This document shows positions 8,351-17,830 of a DNA stretch of 20,399 bases, one piece after another. The notes below the pieces were generated by a model. It saw only the letters and a list, made by a program, of their open reading frames with translations. It was not told the DNA's origin and ran no database searches. Origin of the DNA: WGMK01 sp046047315. Lineage in GTDB: Bacteria; Hydrogenedentota; Hydrogenedentia; Hydrogenedentales; JAEUWI01. How positions within the stretch are numbered: the first letter of the stretch is position 1; each line of letters begins with the position of its first letter. The DNA lies in contig JBJOID010000002.1 in assembly GCA_046047315.1 (NCBI GenBank), positions 1-20,399 on the forward strand, read 5' to 3'. A program made the position numbers and the translations under genes.

Positions 8351-9499
8351 TCAGTTGGAGGCGCTTGCCTCGGGCTGATGGGTTTCCATGGGTTGCACCT
8401 GCTTCACCATGGCGGAGGCAAGCACAAAGCCGGCCTCATCGTAGAACACCGCCCATTGCCCCGGGGTGATGGCGGACTGTGGCTCGTCGAGGGCAACCAG
8501 CGCGCCGCCGGGGCGCGGCGTCACCGTGGCCCATGCGGGTTGATGCCGCGAGCGCAGTTGGACCATGGCGCGGAAAGCCTCGGTCTGCAGGCCGAGCGCC
8601 CCCCAGCACACGGCATGCGTGACGAAGGCCTGTTGCAGGGTTTCCGGCCTGTAGCCTACGATGACGGCGTTACGCGCGGCATCCAGCGCCACGACATAGT
8701 ACGGCTCGGGCGCGGCAATGCCGAGACCGCGACGCTGGCCCAGCGTGTAGTGCACGAGTCCCGCATGCTCGCCCAGCCGCTCACCGCGCGTGTTGAGGAT
8801 GGGCCCCGGCTTCGATTTGCCCGCGCGCTCTTCAACCACCTCCCGATAGTCGTTGCGGGGAACAAAGCAAATCTCCTGGCTCTCCGGCTTGTTGGCCGTT
8901 CGGAAATCAAGGCGTATCGCGCGCTGGCGCACCTCGGCCTTGGTGAGTTCCCCCAGCGGAAAGAAGGCGCGGGCCAGTTGCCGCTGCGTCAGCGGGGCCA
9001 GCACGTAGGTTTGATCCTTGGGCAGGTGGGCCGGGCGCATCAGCCCGATGCGATCCCCGCGCAGGCGCAGCCGGGCGTAGTGCCCCATCGCGATGTGGGA
9101 GGCCCCGAGCGCGTCGGCCTTCTGATAGAGCGCGCCAAACTTGATCATCCGGTTGCAGCGTACACACGGGTTCGGCGTGCGGCCCGACGCGTACTCCTCG
9201 ACGAAATTGGTGATGATGTCGCGGTCGAAGCGGTCCACCGCGAACATCACCTCGTGCGGTATCCCGATGCGTTCGCACACGCGGCGGGCGTCCTCGGAAG
9301 CCTCGAGTCCGCAGCAGGGCTCAAAGGGGGACTTCTCCTTCGGTTCCGGCACGAGGCGCATGGTCACGCCGATGCAATCGTATCCCGCGTCGCGCAGCAG
9401 CGCGGCGGTCACCGCGCTGTCCACGCCCCCGCTCATGGCCACGAGCACCCGCGCGCCTGGCGGTGGGACGAGATTGCCGTGAGTGTCGGTGTGGTACAT
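8351..9499 (-). CDS. mnmA: tRNA-specific 2-thiouridylase MnmA
   Basis: The product is 382 aa, near the family norm of about 360-380. MnmA adds sulfur at C2 of the wobble uridine of tRNA-Lys, -Glu and -Gln, using ATP and a persulfide sulfur. The PP-loop SGGVDS is at 23-28. The two catalytic cysteines are present: Cys112 in TPNPCVRCN and Cys211 in ESQEICFVP. HYTLGQRRGLGI marks the central domain, and the C-terminal beta-barrel ends around residue 366. A CCGLEASEDARRVCERIGIP stretch at 62-81 is the usual family signature. The ATG at 9499 has no strong Shine-Dalgarno, but a perfect -10 hexamer lies at 9540-9535. About the first 15 residues are variable. It is followed by the glycosyltransferase gene in the same direction. 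Confidence 0.95.
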   Translation of the reverse strand: MYHTDTHGNLVPPPGARVLVAMSGGVDSAVTAALLRDAGYDCIGVTMRLVPEPKEKSPFEPCCGLEASEDARRVCERIGIPHEVMFAVDRFDRDIITNFVEEYASGRTPNPCVRCNRMIKFGALYQKADALGASHIAMGHYARLRLRGDRIGLMRPAHLPKDQTYVLAPLTQRQLARAFFPLGELTKAEVRQRAIRLDFRTANKPESQEICFVPRNDYREVVEERAGKSKPGPILNTRGERLGEHAGLVHYTLGQRRGLGIAAPEPYYVVALDAARNAVIVGYRPETLQQAFVTHAVCWGALGLQTEAFRAMVQLRSRHQPAWATVTPRPGGALVALDEPQSAITPGQWAVFYDEAGFVLASAMVKQVQPMETHQPEASASN

Positions 9500-9534
9500 G
9501 GAAGCGACGAACCTATGCGCTGGTGGTTTCGCGC

Positions 9535-9540
9535 ATTATA
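9535..9540 (-). promoter_or_regulatory. -10 element of the mnmA promoter
   Basis: ATTATA on the plus strand reads TATAAT on the minus strand, 35 nt before the mnmA ATG. No convincing -35 is seen at 17-18 bp, where the sequence is GC-rich. It lies in the 80-nt gap between the M28 peptidase gene and mnmA, so mnmA can be transcribed on its own. Confidence 0.5.
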
Positions 9541-9579
9541 CCTCACCTCGCGCCCGCGGCCCGCTGTTCAGGCAAAGCC

Positions 9580-11880
9580 TCAGAAACTGAAGGTCTGGGT
9601 CACCTTGGTGTGATGCGATTCGAGGTGGTTTTCTTCCCACCAGTCCAGGGTGTTGGGCTTCGGGATCATCCAGTCCGGCCGGGGGCGATAGCCAAGCGTC
9701 GTCAATTCGGGCAGGCTGAAGGTCTCCTCGAAAACCTGCAGGCGGACCGGCGTATCCACGGCTTCTTCAAGGGTCAGCCGCAGCGTCATCTCGCCGTCGT
9801 ACGGCAGATAGCCCACGCGCAACGACCAGCCGCTCATGTCGGCCAGCACTTCGCCGGGGCCATCCACGGAGGCCTTGAGCACCTTGGCGGGCGCCTGCAC
9901 TTCAAACCGCGCCTGTTCGATCGAACGACGCCATGTGTACTTCAGCACCAGCTCGCGCTTGCCGTCCGCGACGGCATCGCTGACGACGCTCACCTCGGAG
10001 CGCGCCAGCGGCGCGATGGGCGCGGGAGCATGGAGATAGTCGTCGCGGCCTCCCGGAAGGATCGTCTCAAAGCCGCCCCGCTTGGCCTGATCGGCAGGGA
10101 TAAACTGGCTCACCCACGCATCGGGGTCCCGGTCGGTGGTGATCCAGATGGCTTCGTTGCTGTCGAGATTCACGGCATAGGTGAGGCTGTTCATCTTGGG
10201 CTTTTCGGGGGTGTAGCGCTGGGTGGCCCACCCGGCCAGGAACAGCGCGACGGACGCGGCGATGAGCGCGAGCGAGATTCGTTTGCCCTGCCCGCCCACG
10301 ATGCTCAGAACCACCGGCGAAAGCGCCAGCAAGAGCAGCACCACAAGCCCGGCCCACGGCACCGGCGTGATTGCGCCGCCCATGTGATACAGGGCCTTGA
10401 GCCCGGGCAGCAGGAAGAGCAGGAAGGGGAACACGGACAGCAGGTGCGTTGCCAGCACCAGTGGCTCGGGAAGGCCGACGCGCCGTAGCAACACGCACAG
10501 CATCAGCCCCAGCGAACCGATGATGAGGGGCCAGGCGGCCGAGTAGCTGGCATAGGGCTGGTACAGCTCGAGCGGAATCAGCGCGGCCAGTTGCGCAATC
10601 AGATAGACCACATGCAAGGACGCGGCGGACATGCGCGCGCGGGAGAAATGCAACAGGCCCAGCAAGAGGCCAAGTCCCAGCAGCGCGAAGGAGACGTTGT
10701 AGTAGAAGGCGTTGTACATGATGTAGACGTAGAAGAGCTTATAGCTGCTCCACTGCAGCGCACCGCCAATGGCGGCGGTAAGCGCCAGCGCGAGCAGCAC
10801 CAGCAGCGTACCCTCAAGTATGGCCAGCAGCCGAGCGGCCCGCAGATAAAGCACCACGAACAAGGCCGCAGCGAACAGGACGCCCGCGACGATGGCCACC
10901 CAGCGGCCCATCTCCAGCGGGTACACCACGAGATGCTTGCCGATGGTGTTGAAGAAGACCGCCTCTTCCCCCTTGGCTATCTTGGGCCCGCCCGCGTCAT
11001 AGTGCCGCACCAGCGCCATCACATATTCACCCATGTGCTGGATGGTGTCCGGGCTCAGATGCTCGGGCTTGTCGTTTGCGGTGTGGTAATAGCCCAGCCC
11101 GCCCACGAAGGCCACGTTGTACCCAAGCGCGCCGTTGCGCGCCATGTGGGTGAAGTCGGTGGTGTTCGGCGTGCGCCGGTGCACCTGGTACATCATCGAG
11201 TTCGAGACCGCCGGCGCGCCCGACTTGGCCAGTTCCAGCATCAACGGCAGGTTGCCCTCGCTGGTTTCGAACATGTACGCCGTGCCCCAGTCGCCGCGCC
11301 CCTCGAGCCCGAGCATCACGTTCAGGTCTTTCAGCCACGGGTGCGAAAGGCTGTTGACGGAGCCATTGCCGCCGCCTTCCTCATCGCCGGTGAACACGAA
11401 AACCACGTCGTGCTTGAGCGGCGGGCCGCACTTCAGCGCGCGCGCCGCCTCGATCATCACCACCACCCCGGAGCCGTCGTCCGCCGCGCCCGGTCCCCAG
11501 GCCACGGAATCATAGTGCGCGGTCATGCCGAAGGTCTGGGTGCTGTCCGTCCCGGCGATTCTACCGAGCACGTTCTCCACAAAGGTCACGCTGGTGCCAT
11601 GGTTGATGGGCGTGCGGTGCAGTTCGACCTCGACGCCGATCTCCTCCAGCGCCCGCACGATGTAGTCACGCCCACGCGCCGCCGCATGCCCGCCACGGGG
11701 ACGCGGCTCGATGGCGAACTTGTGACTGTGCGCCATCGCGCGGCTGCCTGAGAATTCCGTGGGCGCGGCGTCCAGTCCTTTGGCGCGCGGCGGCTCCGCG
11801 CCGTAGAAGGCGGTCAAGCCGCCGGCCAGAATCAAAAGGGCAAGCAGGGCGCGGGAAGCGCCGCCAAGTTGTGCAGGCAA
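9580..11880 (-). CDS. M28-family membrane metallopeptidase (ERMP1/Pff1-like)
   Basis: The product is 766 aa from a TTG at 11880 that has AGGAG 8 nt upstream. An in-frame ATG at 11913 (777 aa) lacks a ribosome-binding site. Residues about 8-24 (ALLALLILAGGLTAFYG) are a membrane anchor or uncleaved signal, so the catalytic domain faces the periplasm. Residues about 90-300 carry the M28 di-zinc site: His122 in TAHYDS, Asp134 in GAADDGSG, Glu167/168 in TGDEEGGGNG, Glu193 in LGLEGRGDWG and His266 in YYHTANDKPEHL. Glu in place of the more usual Asp at the fourth ligand is typical of the ERMP1/Pff1 branch. About eight membrane helices follow (roughly 320-550), then a soluble C-terminal beta-rich domain of about 200 residues. 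This is an aminopeptidase-type enzyme; its substrate is unknown. It ends 80 nt before mnmA. Confidence 0.88.
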   Translation of the reverse strand: MPAQLGGASRALLALLILAGGLTAFYGAEPPRAKGLDAAPTEFSGSRAMAHSHKFAIEPRPRGGHAAARGRDYIVRALEEIGVEVELHRTPINHGTSVTFVENVLGRIAGTDSTQTFGMTAHYDSVAWGPGAADDGSGVVVMIEAARALKCGPPLKHDVVFVFTGDEEGGGNGSVNSLSHPWLKDLNVMLGLEGRGDWGTAYMFETSEGNLPLMLELAKSGAPAVSNSMMYQVHRRTPNTTDFTHMARNGALGYNVAFVGGLGYYHTANDKPEHLSPDTIQHMGEYVMALVRHYDAGGPKIAKGEEAVFFNTIGKHLVVYPLEMGRWVAIVAGVLFAAALFVVLYLRAARLLAILEGTLLVLLALALTAAIGGALQWSSYKLFYVYIMYNAFYYNVSFALLGLGLLLGLLHFSRARMSAASLHVVYLIAQLAALIPLELYQPYASYSAAWPLIIGSLGLMLCVLLRRVGLPEPLVLATHLLSVFPFLLFLLPGLKALYHMGGAITPVPWAGLVVLLLLALSPVVLSIVGGQGKRISLALIAASVALFLAGWATQRYTPEKPKMNSLTYAVNLDSNEAIWITTDRDPDAWVSQFIPADQAKRGGFETILPGGRDDYLHAPAPIAPLARSEVSVVSDAVADGKRELVLKYTWRRSIEQARFEVQAPAKVLKASVDGPGEVLADMSGWSLRVGYLPYDGEMTLRLTLEEAVDTPVRLQVFEETFSLPELTTLGYRPRPDWMIPKPNTLDWWEENHLESHHTKVTQTFSF

Positions 11881-11883
11881 GGT

Positions 11884-11938
11884 GGGGTCTCCTGTTCGTG
11901 GAACAATGCCCATCGCCGGGCATGCCGCTTGAGACCCC
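11884..11938 (-). promoter_or_regulatory. Inverted repeat overlapping the M28 gene ribosome-binding site
   Basis: GGGGTCTC (11884-11891) and GAGACCCC (11931-11938) form a perfect 8-bp outer stem. Inside it ATGCCC/GGGCAT (11906-11911/11918-11923) forms a 6-bp hairpin. Read on the minus strand, the distal outer arm overlaps three bases of the AGGAG (11893-11889) that precedes the TTG at 11880. The stem could therefore mask the ribosome-binding site. If translation starts at the ATG at 11913, part of the structure is coding. Confidence 0.45.
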
Positions 11939-11964
11939 CACAGTAAGGCGCGGGTTTCGAAAAC

Positions 11965-12504
11965 TCAGCCGCGCCGCGCGCGATCCAGCCGAAGCAAGGC
12001 CATGATGCTCATCGCGTCCGCAATCTCCCCCGAGTCCACCATCGCCAGTGCTTCCGCCAGAGGCACCTTGCGCAGCGCCAGCTCCTCCGTGCCGTCGGGC
12101 GTCGCCCCCACCTCGCTCAGTCCGGTGGCCAGAAACAGGTAGCCGCGCTCGTTCGAGTGACAATTCGTCAGGTGAATCTCCGGACCCAGGGGCTCCCAGT
12201 GCGCGGCCACCAGGCCCGCCTCCTCACGGAGCTCTCGTTGCGCGGCGTCGAGCGCGCTCTCATCCGCGTCGCTGCCGCCCTCAATGATTTCCCATGAATA
12301 GCTGTCCAGCGGATAACGGTACTGTCCCACGAGGTACACCTCATCGTCCGGCGTCAGCGCCACCACGCCCGTGGCCAGGCGCGTCTCCACCACCCCGTAA
12401 ATTCCCGGCTTGCCGTCGGGCCGCAGCACGGCGTCCTCGCGCACGCGAATCCACGGGTTCTCATACACCACCTTCGATGCGAGCGTGGTCCACGGATTCT
12501 TCAT
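11965..12504 (-). CDS. Nudix hydrolase, probable ADP-ribose pyrophosphatase
   Basis: The product is 179 aa. The ATG at 12504 is chosen because it has GGGAAGG about 6 nt upstream and begins a normal Nudix N-terminus (MKNPWTTLASKVVYENPWIR). The frame remains open upstream but would run into the symporter gene. The Nudix box is exact: G-x5-E-x7-RELREEAGL at about residues 90-112, preceded by the YRYPLDSYSWEIIEGG seen in ADP-ribose pyrophosphatases. LVGQYR and the downstream E-I-H-L-T-N-C-H-S-N-E-R-G also fit the NudF-like group, which cleaves ADP-ribose to AMP and ribose-5-phosphate in the cytoplasm. Other nucleoside-diphosphate substrates are possible. The gene begins 46 nt after the symporter stop, so it may be the last gene of the symporter transcript. 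Confidence 0.88.
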   Translation of the reverse strand: MKNPWTTLASKVVYENPWIRVREDAVLRPDGKPGIYGVVETRLATGVVALTPDDEVYLVGQYRYPLDSYSWEIIEGGSDADESALDAAQRELREEAGLVAAHWEPLGPEIHLTNCHSNERGYLFLATGLSEVGATPDGTEELALRKVPLAEALAMVDSGEIADAMSIMALLRLDRARRG

Positions 12505-12550
12505 GCGCGCCTTCCCGAAAGGTTGCGAATCATCGCTGCCTCGAACCGCA

Positions 12551-14263
<1,713 letters not shown>

Positions 14264-14275
14264 GCGCCGCGCTCC

Positions 14276-14536
14276 TCAGTCCTGGCTGTCCGCGTGGAAG
14301 CGCGCATCGATCTTTTCCATGCGCCACGCGTAATAAAAAATGAGCGCCACGAAGAGATAGATGCTGCCTTGTTGCGCCACCCAGAATCCCAGCGGCGCGC
14401 CGCCCAGGGAAAACTGGTTCAGCCACGGCGCCAGCACGACGCCCGCCCCAAGGGAAACGGCCGCCCAGACCGACAGCAGCCCGGCGATGAGCTTGACGTT
14501 GGCCCGCCAATAGGCGCGGCGCGATGCATCGTCCAT
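14276..14536 (-). CDS. Sodium:solute symporter small subunit (DUF4212)
   Basis: The product is 86 aa with two membrane helices (about 13-36 and 50-69). The family hallmarks are evident: YWRANVKLIAGLLSVW, then LGGAPLGFWVAQQGSIYLFV and IFYYAWRMEKIDARF. Proteins of this type are encoded next to VC_2705-type symporters and are taken to be an accessory subunit. GGAGGGG lies 5-6 nt before the ATG, and the next gene begins 12 nt after the stop, so the two subunits are co-translated from one message. The fit in length, motif order and gene context leaves little doubt. Confidence 0.93.
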   Translation of the reverse strand: MDDASRRAYWRANVKLIAGLLSVWAAVSLGAGVVLAPWLNQFSLGGAPLGFWVAQQGSIYLFVALIFYYAWRMEKIDARFHADSQD

Positions 14537-14570
14537 GGAATCCCCTCCCGCGATTCGCGCGAAAACCCTA

Positions 14571-14599
14571 ACCTAACAAGGATGACGCGCGCGCGACAA
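14571..14599 (-). promoter_or_regulatory. Promoter of the two-subunit symporter
   Basis: On the minus strand TTGTCG (14599-14594) and TTAGGT (14576-14571) are 17 bp apart in the gap between udk and the DUF4212 gene. The leader of about 30 nt contains TTCGCGCGAA, a short perfect palindrome that could be an operator, just before the ribosome-binding site. Confidence 0.4.
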
Positions 14600-14611
14600 A
14601 CTTGCGCCGCG

Positions 14612-15208
14612 TCACAGGAGCCGCTGCGCCAGCTTCTCCACCTCGGCGGCGAAGTCCTGCTCGCCGTCGATGATGAGGTCGGCGGCGCCGATGGACGGCT
14701 CGACGAATTCAAGGAACATCGGGTTGGTGTGCTGTTTGTATTGGCGAATCACCTCGCCGGGCTGCCGGCCACGTTCGGCCGTGTCGCGCTCAATCCGCCG
14801 CTTCAAGCAGACGGACTGCGAAGCGCGCACGTAGATGCGAAAGTTGAGCATGGCCCGGAGCGCCGGTTGCCACAGCACATGCAGTCCCTCCACCAGCACG
14901 ATGGGCAGGGGCTCCACCCGGCAGGCCTCCGGCAGACGGGCATGCCGCGAGAAATCGTAGCGAGGCGCATCGATGGCGCCTCCCCCCTCAAGCGTCATGA
15001 AGTCCTCGAAGAAGCGCTCCCAGTCAATCGCATCGGGATGATCGAAGTTGTAGGCTGCGCGCTCCTCCGGCGGCATGTCGCCGAGGTCCACGTAATAGCT
15101 GTCAAGCGGAAGCCGCGCCACCTGCCCCGGCAGACGCGCGGCGATGAAATCCGCGAGCGTGGTCTTGCCCGCGCCGGAGGGGCCGCCAATGCCGACAAAC
15201 AGCGGCAT
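14612..15208 (-). CDS. udk: Uridine kinase
   Basis: The 198-aa product is a P-loop kinase that phosphorylates uridine and cytidine in pyrimidine salvage. The Walker A motif is GGPSGAGKTT at about 8-17. It is followed by LPLDSYYVDLGDMPPEERAA and the family-specific NFDHPDAIDW. IVLVEGLHVLW (about 103-113) is the Walker B/VEG motif. RASQSVCLKRRIERDTAERG is the lid region with the paired arginines. The protein is slightly shorter than the E. coli enzyme (213 aa). The start is the first ATG, 4 nt after the stop of the DUF4202 gene, so translation is coupled. The transcript runs DUF4202 gene then udk. Confidence 0.9.
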   Translation of the reverse strand: MPLFVGIGGPSGAGKTTLADFIAARLPGQVARLPLDSYYVDLGDMPPEERAAYNFDHPDAIDWERFFEDFMTLEGGGAIDAPRYDFSRHARLPEACRVEPLPIVLVEGLHVLWQPALRAMLNFRIYVRASQSVCLKRRIERDTAERGRQPGEVIRQYKQHTNPMFLEFVEPSIGAADLIIDGEQDFAAEVEKLAQRLL

Positions 15209-15212
15209 CTGA

Positions 15213-15800
15213 CTAGCGCGGCCTCATCACCTTGTCGAGCAGCTCGTGAGCCTCCTCCGACAAGTCCAGCCCGTAGACCTCGCGGTGCCCCTGCTCGGTC
15301 ATCTTGTCCCAGGTCTTCTGGATGATGCGCAGCACCTTCTGCTCGCGGTGTTCCCTGGCGAAATCCAGCAGCTGATGCTCGATGAAGATCAGGCAGGCGC
15401 AATCCTCAAGATACTGCACCTCGCGGTTCGTGGCGAGGCAGCGCTTGTGCAGGTAGAAATTCACCTGGTACTGCGCGTCCTCGTCGTAGCCCAGTTCCTG
15501 CATGATGGCCAGGGTCTTCTCGGCGTGGTAGTCGTACATCCGCATGCGCCAGTCAAGGTAGCCCTTGCGGTTCGCGGGGAAGGTGTCGCGGGGGATTTCC
15601 CACCGGCAGATGTGCTGCGCGCGCGCGGCAATCTGCAGTTCGGGCGAGGGCTCCGGCTGAAGCTTAAAGAGCCACTGGGTCATGCGCTGACCATAGACCC
15701 ACGCGCTGGGCATTTCGCCCCCTTCCCACGGTTCCTTGTTCGGGTCCCGCATGTTTTCTTCGTCAATGCGCTCCAGGGCGCGGCGCAGCCGTTCGTCCAC
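15213..15800 (-). CDS. DUF4202 family protein
   Basis: The product is 195 aa and highly helical. It matches the DUF4202 pattern from end to end: ALERIDEENMRDPNKEPWEG, WVYGQRMTQWLFKLQPEPS, the invariant LQIAARAQHICRWEIPR, then RKGYLDWRMRMYDYHAEK and VQYLEDCACLIFIEHQL, ending with KTWDKMTEQG. The conserved His and Asp/Glu positions (AQH, YHAEK, EDCACL, EHQL) recall HD-type metal-binding helices, so a phosphohydrolase-like activity is possible but unproven. No signal peptide or membrane helix. It is the first gene of a pair with udk (4-nt gap), suggesting a link to nucleotide metabolism. Confidence 0.85.
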   Translation of the reverse strand: MDERLRRALERIDEENMRDPNKEPWEGGEMPSAWVYGQRMTQWLFKLQPEPSPELQIAARAQHICRWEIPRDTFPANRKGYLDWRMRMYDYHAEKTLAIMQELGYDEDAQYQVNFYLHKRCLATNREVQYLEDCACLIFIEHQLLDFAREHREQKVLRIIQKTWDKMTEQGHREVYGLDLSEEAHELLDKVMRPR

Positions 15801-15981
15801 GGTCGGGTTCCTTTGCTTTGGACAGGGGGAATCAGGCCCGCATCATAGCATCCGGACCGGGCGGGATGCCCCCTTGTCGGGCGTAACCTTTCGCTAATGG
15901 TGGCTTGATGGAGATTAATGCCGAGAATCCGTACACTTGCGGCTCGCATTGGGCAACATCGGGCAGCAGTATTAGTCAATC
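15801..15981. other. Divergent intergenic region between the DUF4202 gene and the PF06695-like gene
   Basis: This 181-nt gap must carry both divergent promoters. I see no coding ORF. The plus-strand TATTAG (15970-15975) ends 6 nt before the ATG at 15982. TTGATG (15905-15910) and TACACT (15932-15937) are 21 bp apart, too far for a standard promoter. No hairpin longer than 6 bp stands out. Confidence 0.4.
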
Positions 15982-16734
15982 ATGACCACCCCGCACGCCA
16001 TTCCGCCGAGAGGCGAACCCACGGTACGCACGCTATGGTTCGTGTTTCACCTGGGCAATTTCCTTTTCGCCAGCTTCATTGGCATCACCTTCATCACCGC
16101 GCTCGCGTATCAATGGCCCGTGGGCGACTTCTTCCAGAAGACGCTGGGCATGATCGGCGCGCACTTCGCGGCGGGCAACCTGGGCAATGCGGGCGCGGGC
16201 TTCAAGTTCGGCATGCCCACCTGGTTCATCATCTACCAGTGCTTCATTCAGGACACGATCGCGATGTGCTACACCTACGCGCTCTTCGCGGCGGGGTACA
16301 AGCGCTTCTCGCACTGGCCCATCATCGGGCCGCGCCTCGCGGGCATGCACCAGTCCGCCCTCGAGAACAGCCACATCGTCCGTCCCTACGGCATCCCGGG
16401 ACTGATTATCTTCGTCATCGTGCCGATGTGGGCGACCGGCCCCATCGTCGGAACCATCGTGGGCTACATCCTCGGGCTCGGCGCCACCACCACGCTGTTG
16501 ACCATCAGCACGGCCAACATGATCAGCACCACGGTCTACGTGAACGGCTACAACAAGTTGCTCGACTACAACGCAAACATCGCCTATGCGCTGCTGGCGG
16601 TCATCCTGGGCTTCACCACCATCGGCGTGCTGGCCGGCCTGGCCGGGCACCTCTGGGTGAAGCAATCGCGCGAGCACTCCCCCATGCCGGACGAGACACC
16701 AGCGCCGCCGCGAACCGGGCACGAGACCGAGTAG
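15982..16734 (+). CDS. Putative small multidrug export protein (PF06695-like)
   Basis: The product is 250 aa. An in-frame TAG at 15973-15975 makes ATG 15982 the first possible start. No Shine-Dalgarno is visible, and the message may be leaderless. Five or so membrane segments can be traced, from about residue 18 (LWFVFHLGNFLFASFIGITF) to 227. The PF06695-like core is RPYGIPGLIIFVIVPMWATG at about 133-152 followed by PIVGTIVGYILGLGATTTLL and a further helix. The family is annotated as putative small multidrug exporter on slender evidence, so transport of a drug is not established. The last 20 residues are a polar tail. The next gene begins 7 nt after the stop, so the three membrane genes here probably share a transcript. 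Confidence 0.6.
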   Translation: MTTPHAIPPRGEPTVRTLWFVFHLGNFLFASFIGITFITALAYQWPVGDFFQKTLGMIGAHFAAGNLGNAGAGFKFGMPTWFIIYQCFIQDTIAMCYTYALFAAGYKRFSHWPIIGPRLAGMHQSALENSHIVRPYGIPGLIIFVIVPMWATGPIVGTIVGYILGLGATTTLLTISTANMISTTVYVNGYNKLLDYNANIAYALLAVILGFTTIGVLAGLAGHLWVKQSREHSPMPDETPAPPRTGHETE

Positions 16735-16741
16735 TCCCGGC

Positions 16742-17449
16742 ATGACCGGCACGCCATCGCCCGACGCCATCGCGGGCATGGCCCACATCACAGCCGCCGC
16801 GCGCAGCCACCTGCTCATTGAGGCCGCCGGGGTCTTCTGGCTGTTGGCCGAGGTCGCCATTCTCTTCGCCGTGCGCGAAGCGCGCCGCACGCTATCCGGC
16901 CGGCCCGCGCGCGACTGGCGCCCCCGGCTCGCCCTGTGGATCAGCATCACTGCCGTTCCCTTGCTGCTGCTCCTGCTGCATGCCTGGACGCTCACCCGCA
17001 TCGATTGGCTGGACGCCCCCATCAAGCCGGAGTCCGCCGCGCAACGCCTGACCTTTCATGTGCATCGCCACCTCGCGGTATGGTCTCTCTTCATATTCGG
17101 ATGGGTTGCACTCGAGACGCTCATCGTGGCGGAGGGGCTGCGGGCCTACCGCCACTTCGGCGCCCTCTGCCGGCGCATGCTGACGCCGCTTCGCACCGCG
17201 GCCTTGGCTGGTCTGGTGGCTGCACTCGCCATCGAGGGCGCCGCCCAGGCCGCTTCCCCGCAAGGACCGGTGATGACGGCCCTGCTCGAAGCCGAGGCGG
17301 CCCTGCAACCCTACCGGAACGCCGTCTATCTCTACCTGCGCGTGGCGGGCGTGGTTTGGATTGCGGTGGAATGGGTCGCCGCCATCGCGCTGTGGCGGGG
17401 GCAGGCCCTGTTGGGGCGGGTAGCACGGGAGCTTGCGCCCCATGCTTGA
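16742..17449 (+). CDS. Unrecognised polytopic membrane protein
   Basis: The product is 235 aa. Five membrane segments can be traced: about 26-44 (AGVFWLLAEVAILFAV), 62-80 (LALWISITAVPLLLLLLHAW), 112-130 (VWSLFIFGWVALETLIVAE), 152-168 and 195-215 (LRVAGVVWIAVEWVAAIAL). Loops are short and Arg-rich, which fits an inner-membrane protein with cytoplasmic positive loops. I recognise no family or catalytic motif. The gene starts 7 nt after the PF06695-like gene, and its TGA overlaps the start of the next gene, so it is the middle gene of a three-gene set. Function unknown. Confidence 0.7.
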   Translation: MTGTPSPDAIAGMAHITAAARSHLLIEAAGVFWLLAEVAILFAVREARRTLSGRPARDWRPRLALWISITAVPLLLLLLHAWTLTRIDWLDAPIKPESAAQRLTFHVHRHLAVWSLFIFGWVALETLIVAEGLRAYRHFGALCRRMLTPLRTAALAGLVAALAIEGAAQAASPQGPVMTALLEAEAALQPYRNAVYLYLRVAGVVWIAVEWVAAIALWRGQALLGRVARELAPHA

Positions 17450-17813
17450 CGCGCTGATACAGTCCGCCGCGTGGTTCACGCCCGAGCAGTACCTCTGGTG
17501 GACCCGCCTCCAGTGCATCGGCTGGACCGCCGCCGACGCCGTCATCGTCACGGCCCTCATCCGCCTTGCGAACGCGGCCCGCGCCATCGAATTTCGACGG
17601 CAGCACATCTTCTCCTACATCGTGCTCGCCATCAGCCTCCTGTATGCGCCGCTGGTTCTCGTGGCCCCCACGGGCGGCATGGTCTTCGCCATCGAACTGC
17701 TCGTCACCGTGCCCCACTTTCTGCTGATCCTCTACCTGCTTGGGGCAAACCACGCCGTCTTCTCGCGCCTCGTCGCCCGGCTCCACGCCCGCGACTGCAC
17801 CGCCCGCGACTAG
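17442..17813 (+). CDS. Small polytopic membrane protein, unrecognised
   Basis: The product is 123 aa from the ATG at 17442, whose reading frame overlaps the previous gene's TGA at 17447-17449 by 8 nt. A TTG nine bases upstream is a less likely start. Three membrane segments are evident: about residues 22-40 (IGWTAADAVIVTALIRLA), 56-72 (IFSYIVLAISLLYAPLVLV) and 76-98 (GGMVFAIELLVTVPHFLLIL). The protein ends in a short Arg/Asp-containing tail. The overlap suggests translational coupling and a possible complex with the preceding protein. No known motif; function unknown. Confidence 0.65.
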   Translation: MLDALIQSAAWFTPEQYLWWTRLQCIGWTAADAVIVTALIRLANAARAIEFRRQHIFSYIVLAISLLYAPLVLVAPTGGMVFAIELLVTVPHFLLILYLLGANHAVFSRLVARLHARDCTARD

Positions 17814-17830
17814 GGGGCGAGGGAAGGCTG

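Noticed and set aside
10591..11751. 386-aa open frame antisense to the M28 peptidase gene
   Set aside because: The minus-strand gene carries the full M28 metal site; this frame has no motif and a His/Arg/Gln-biased composition.
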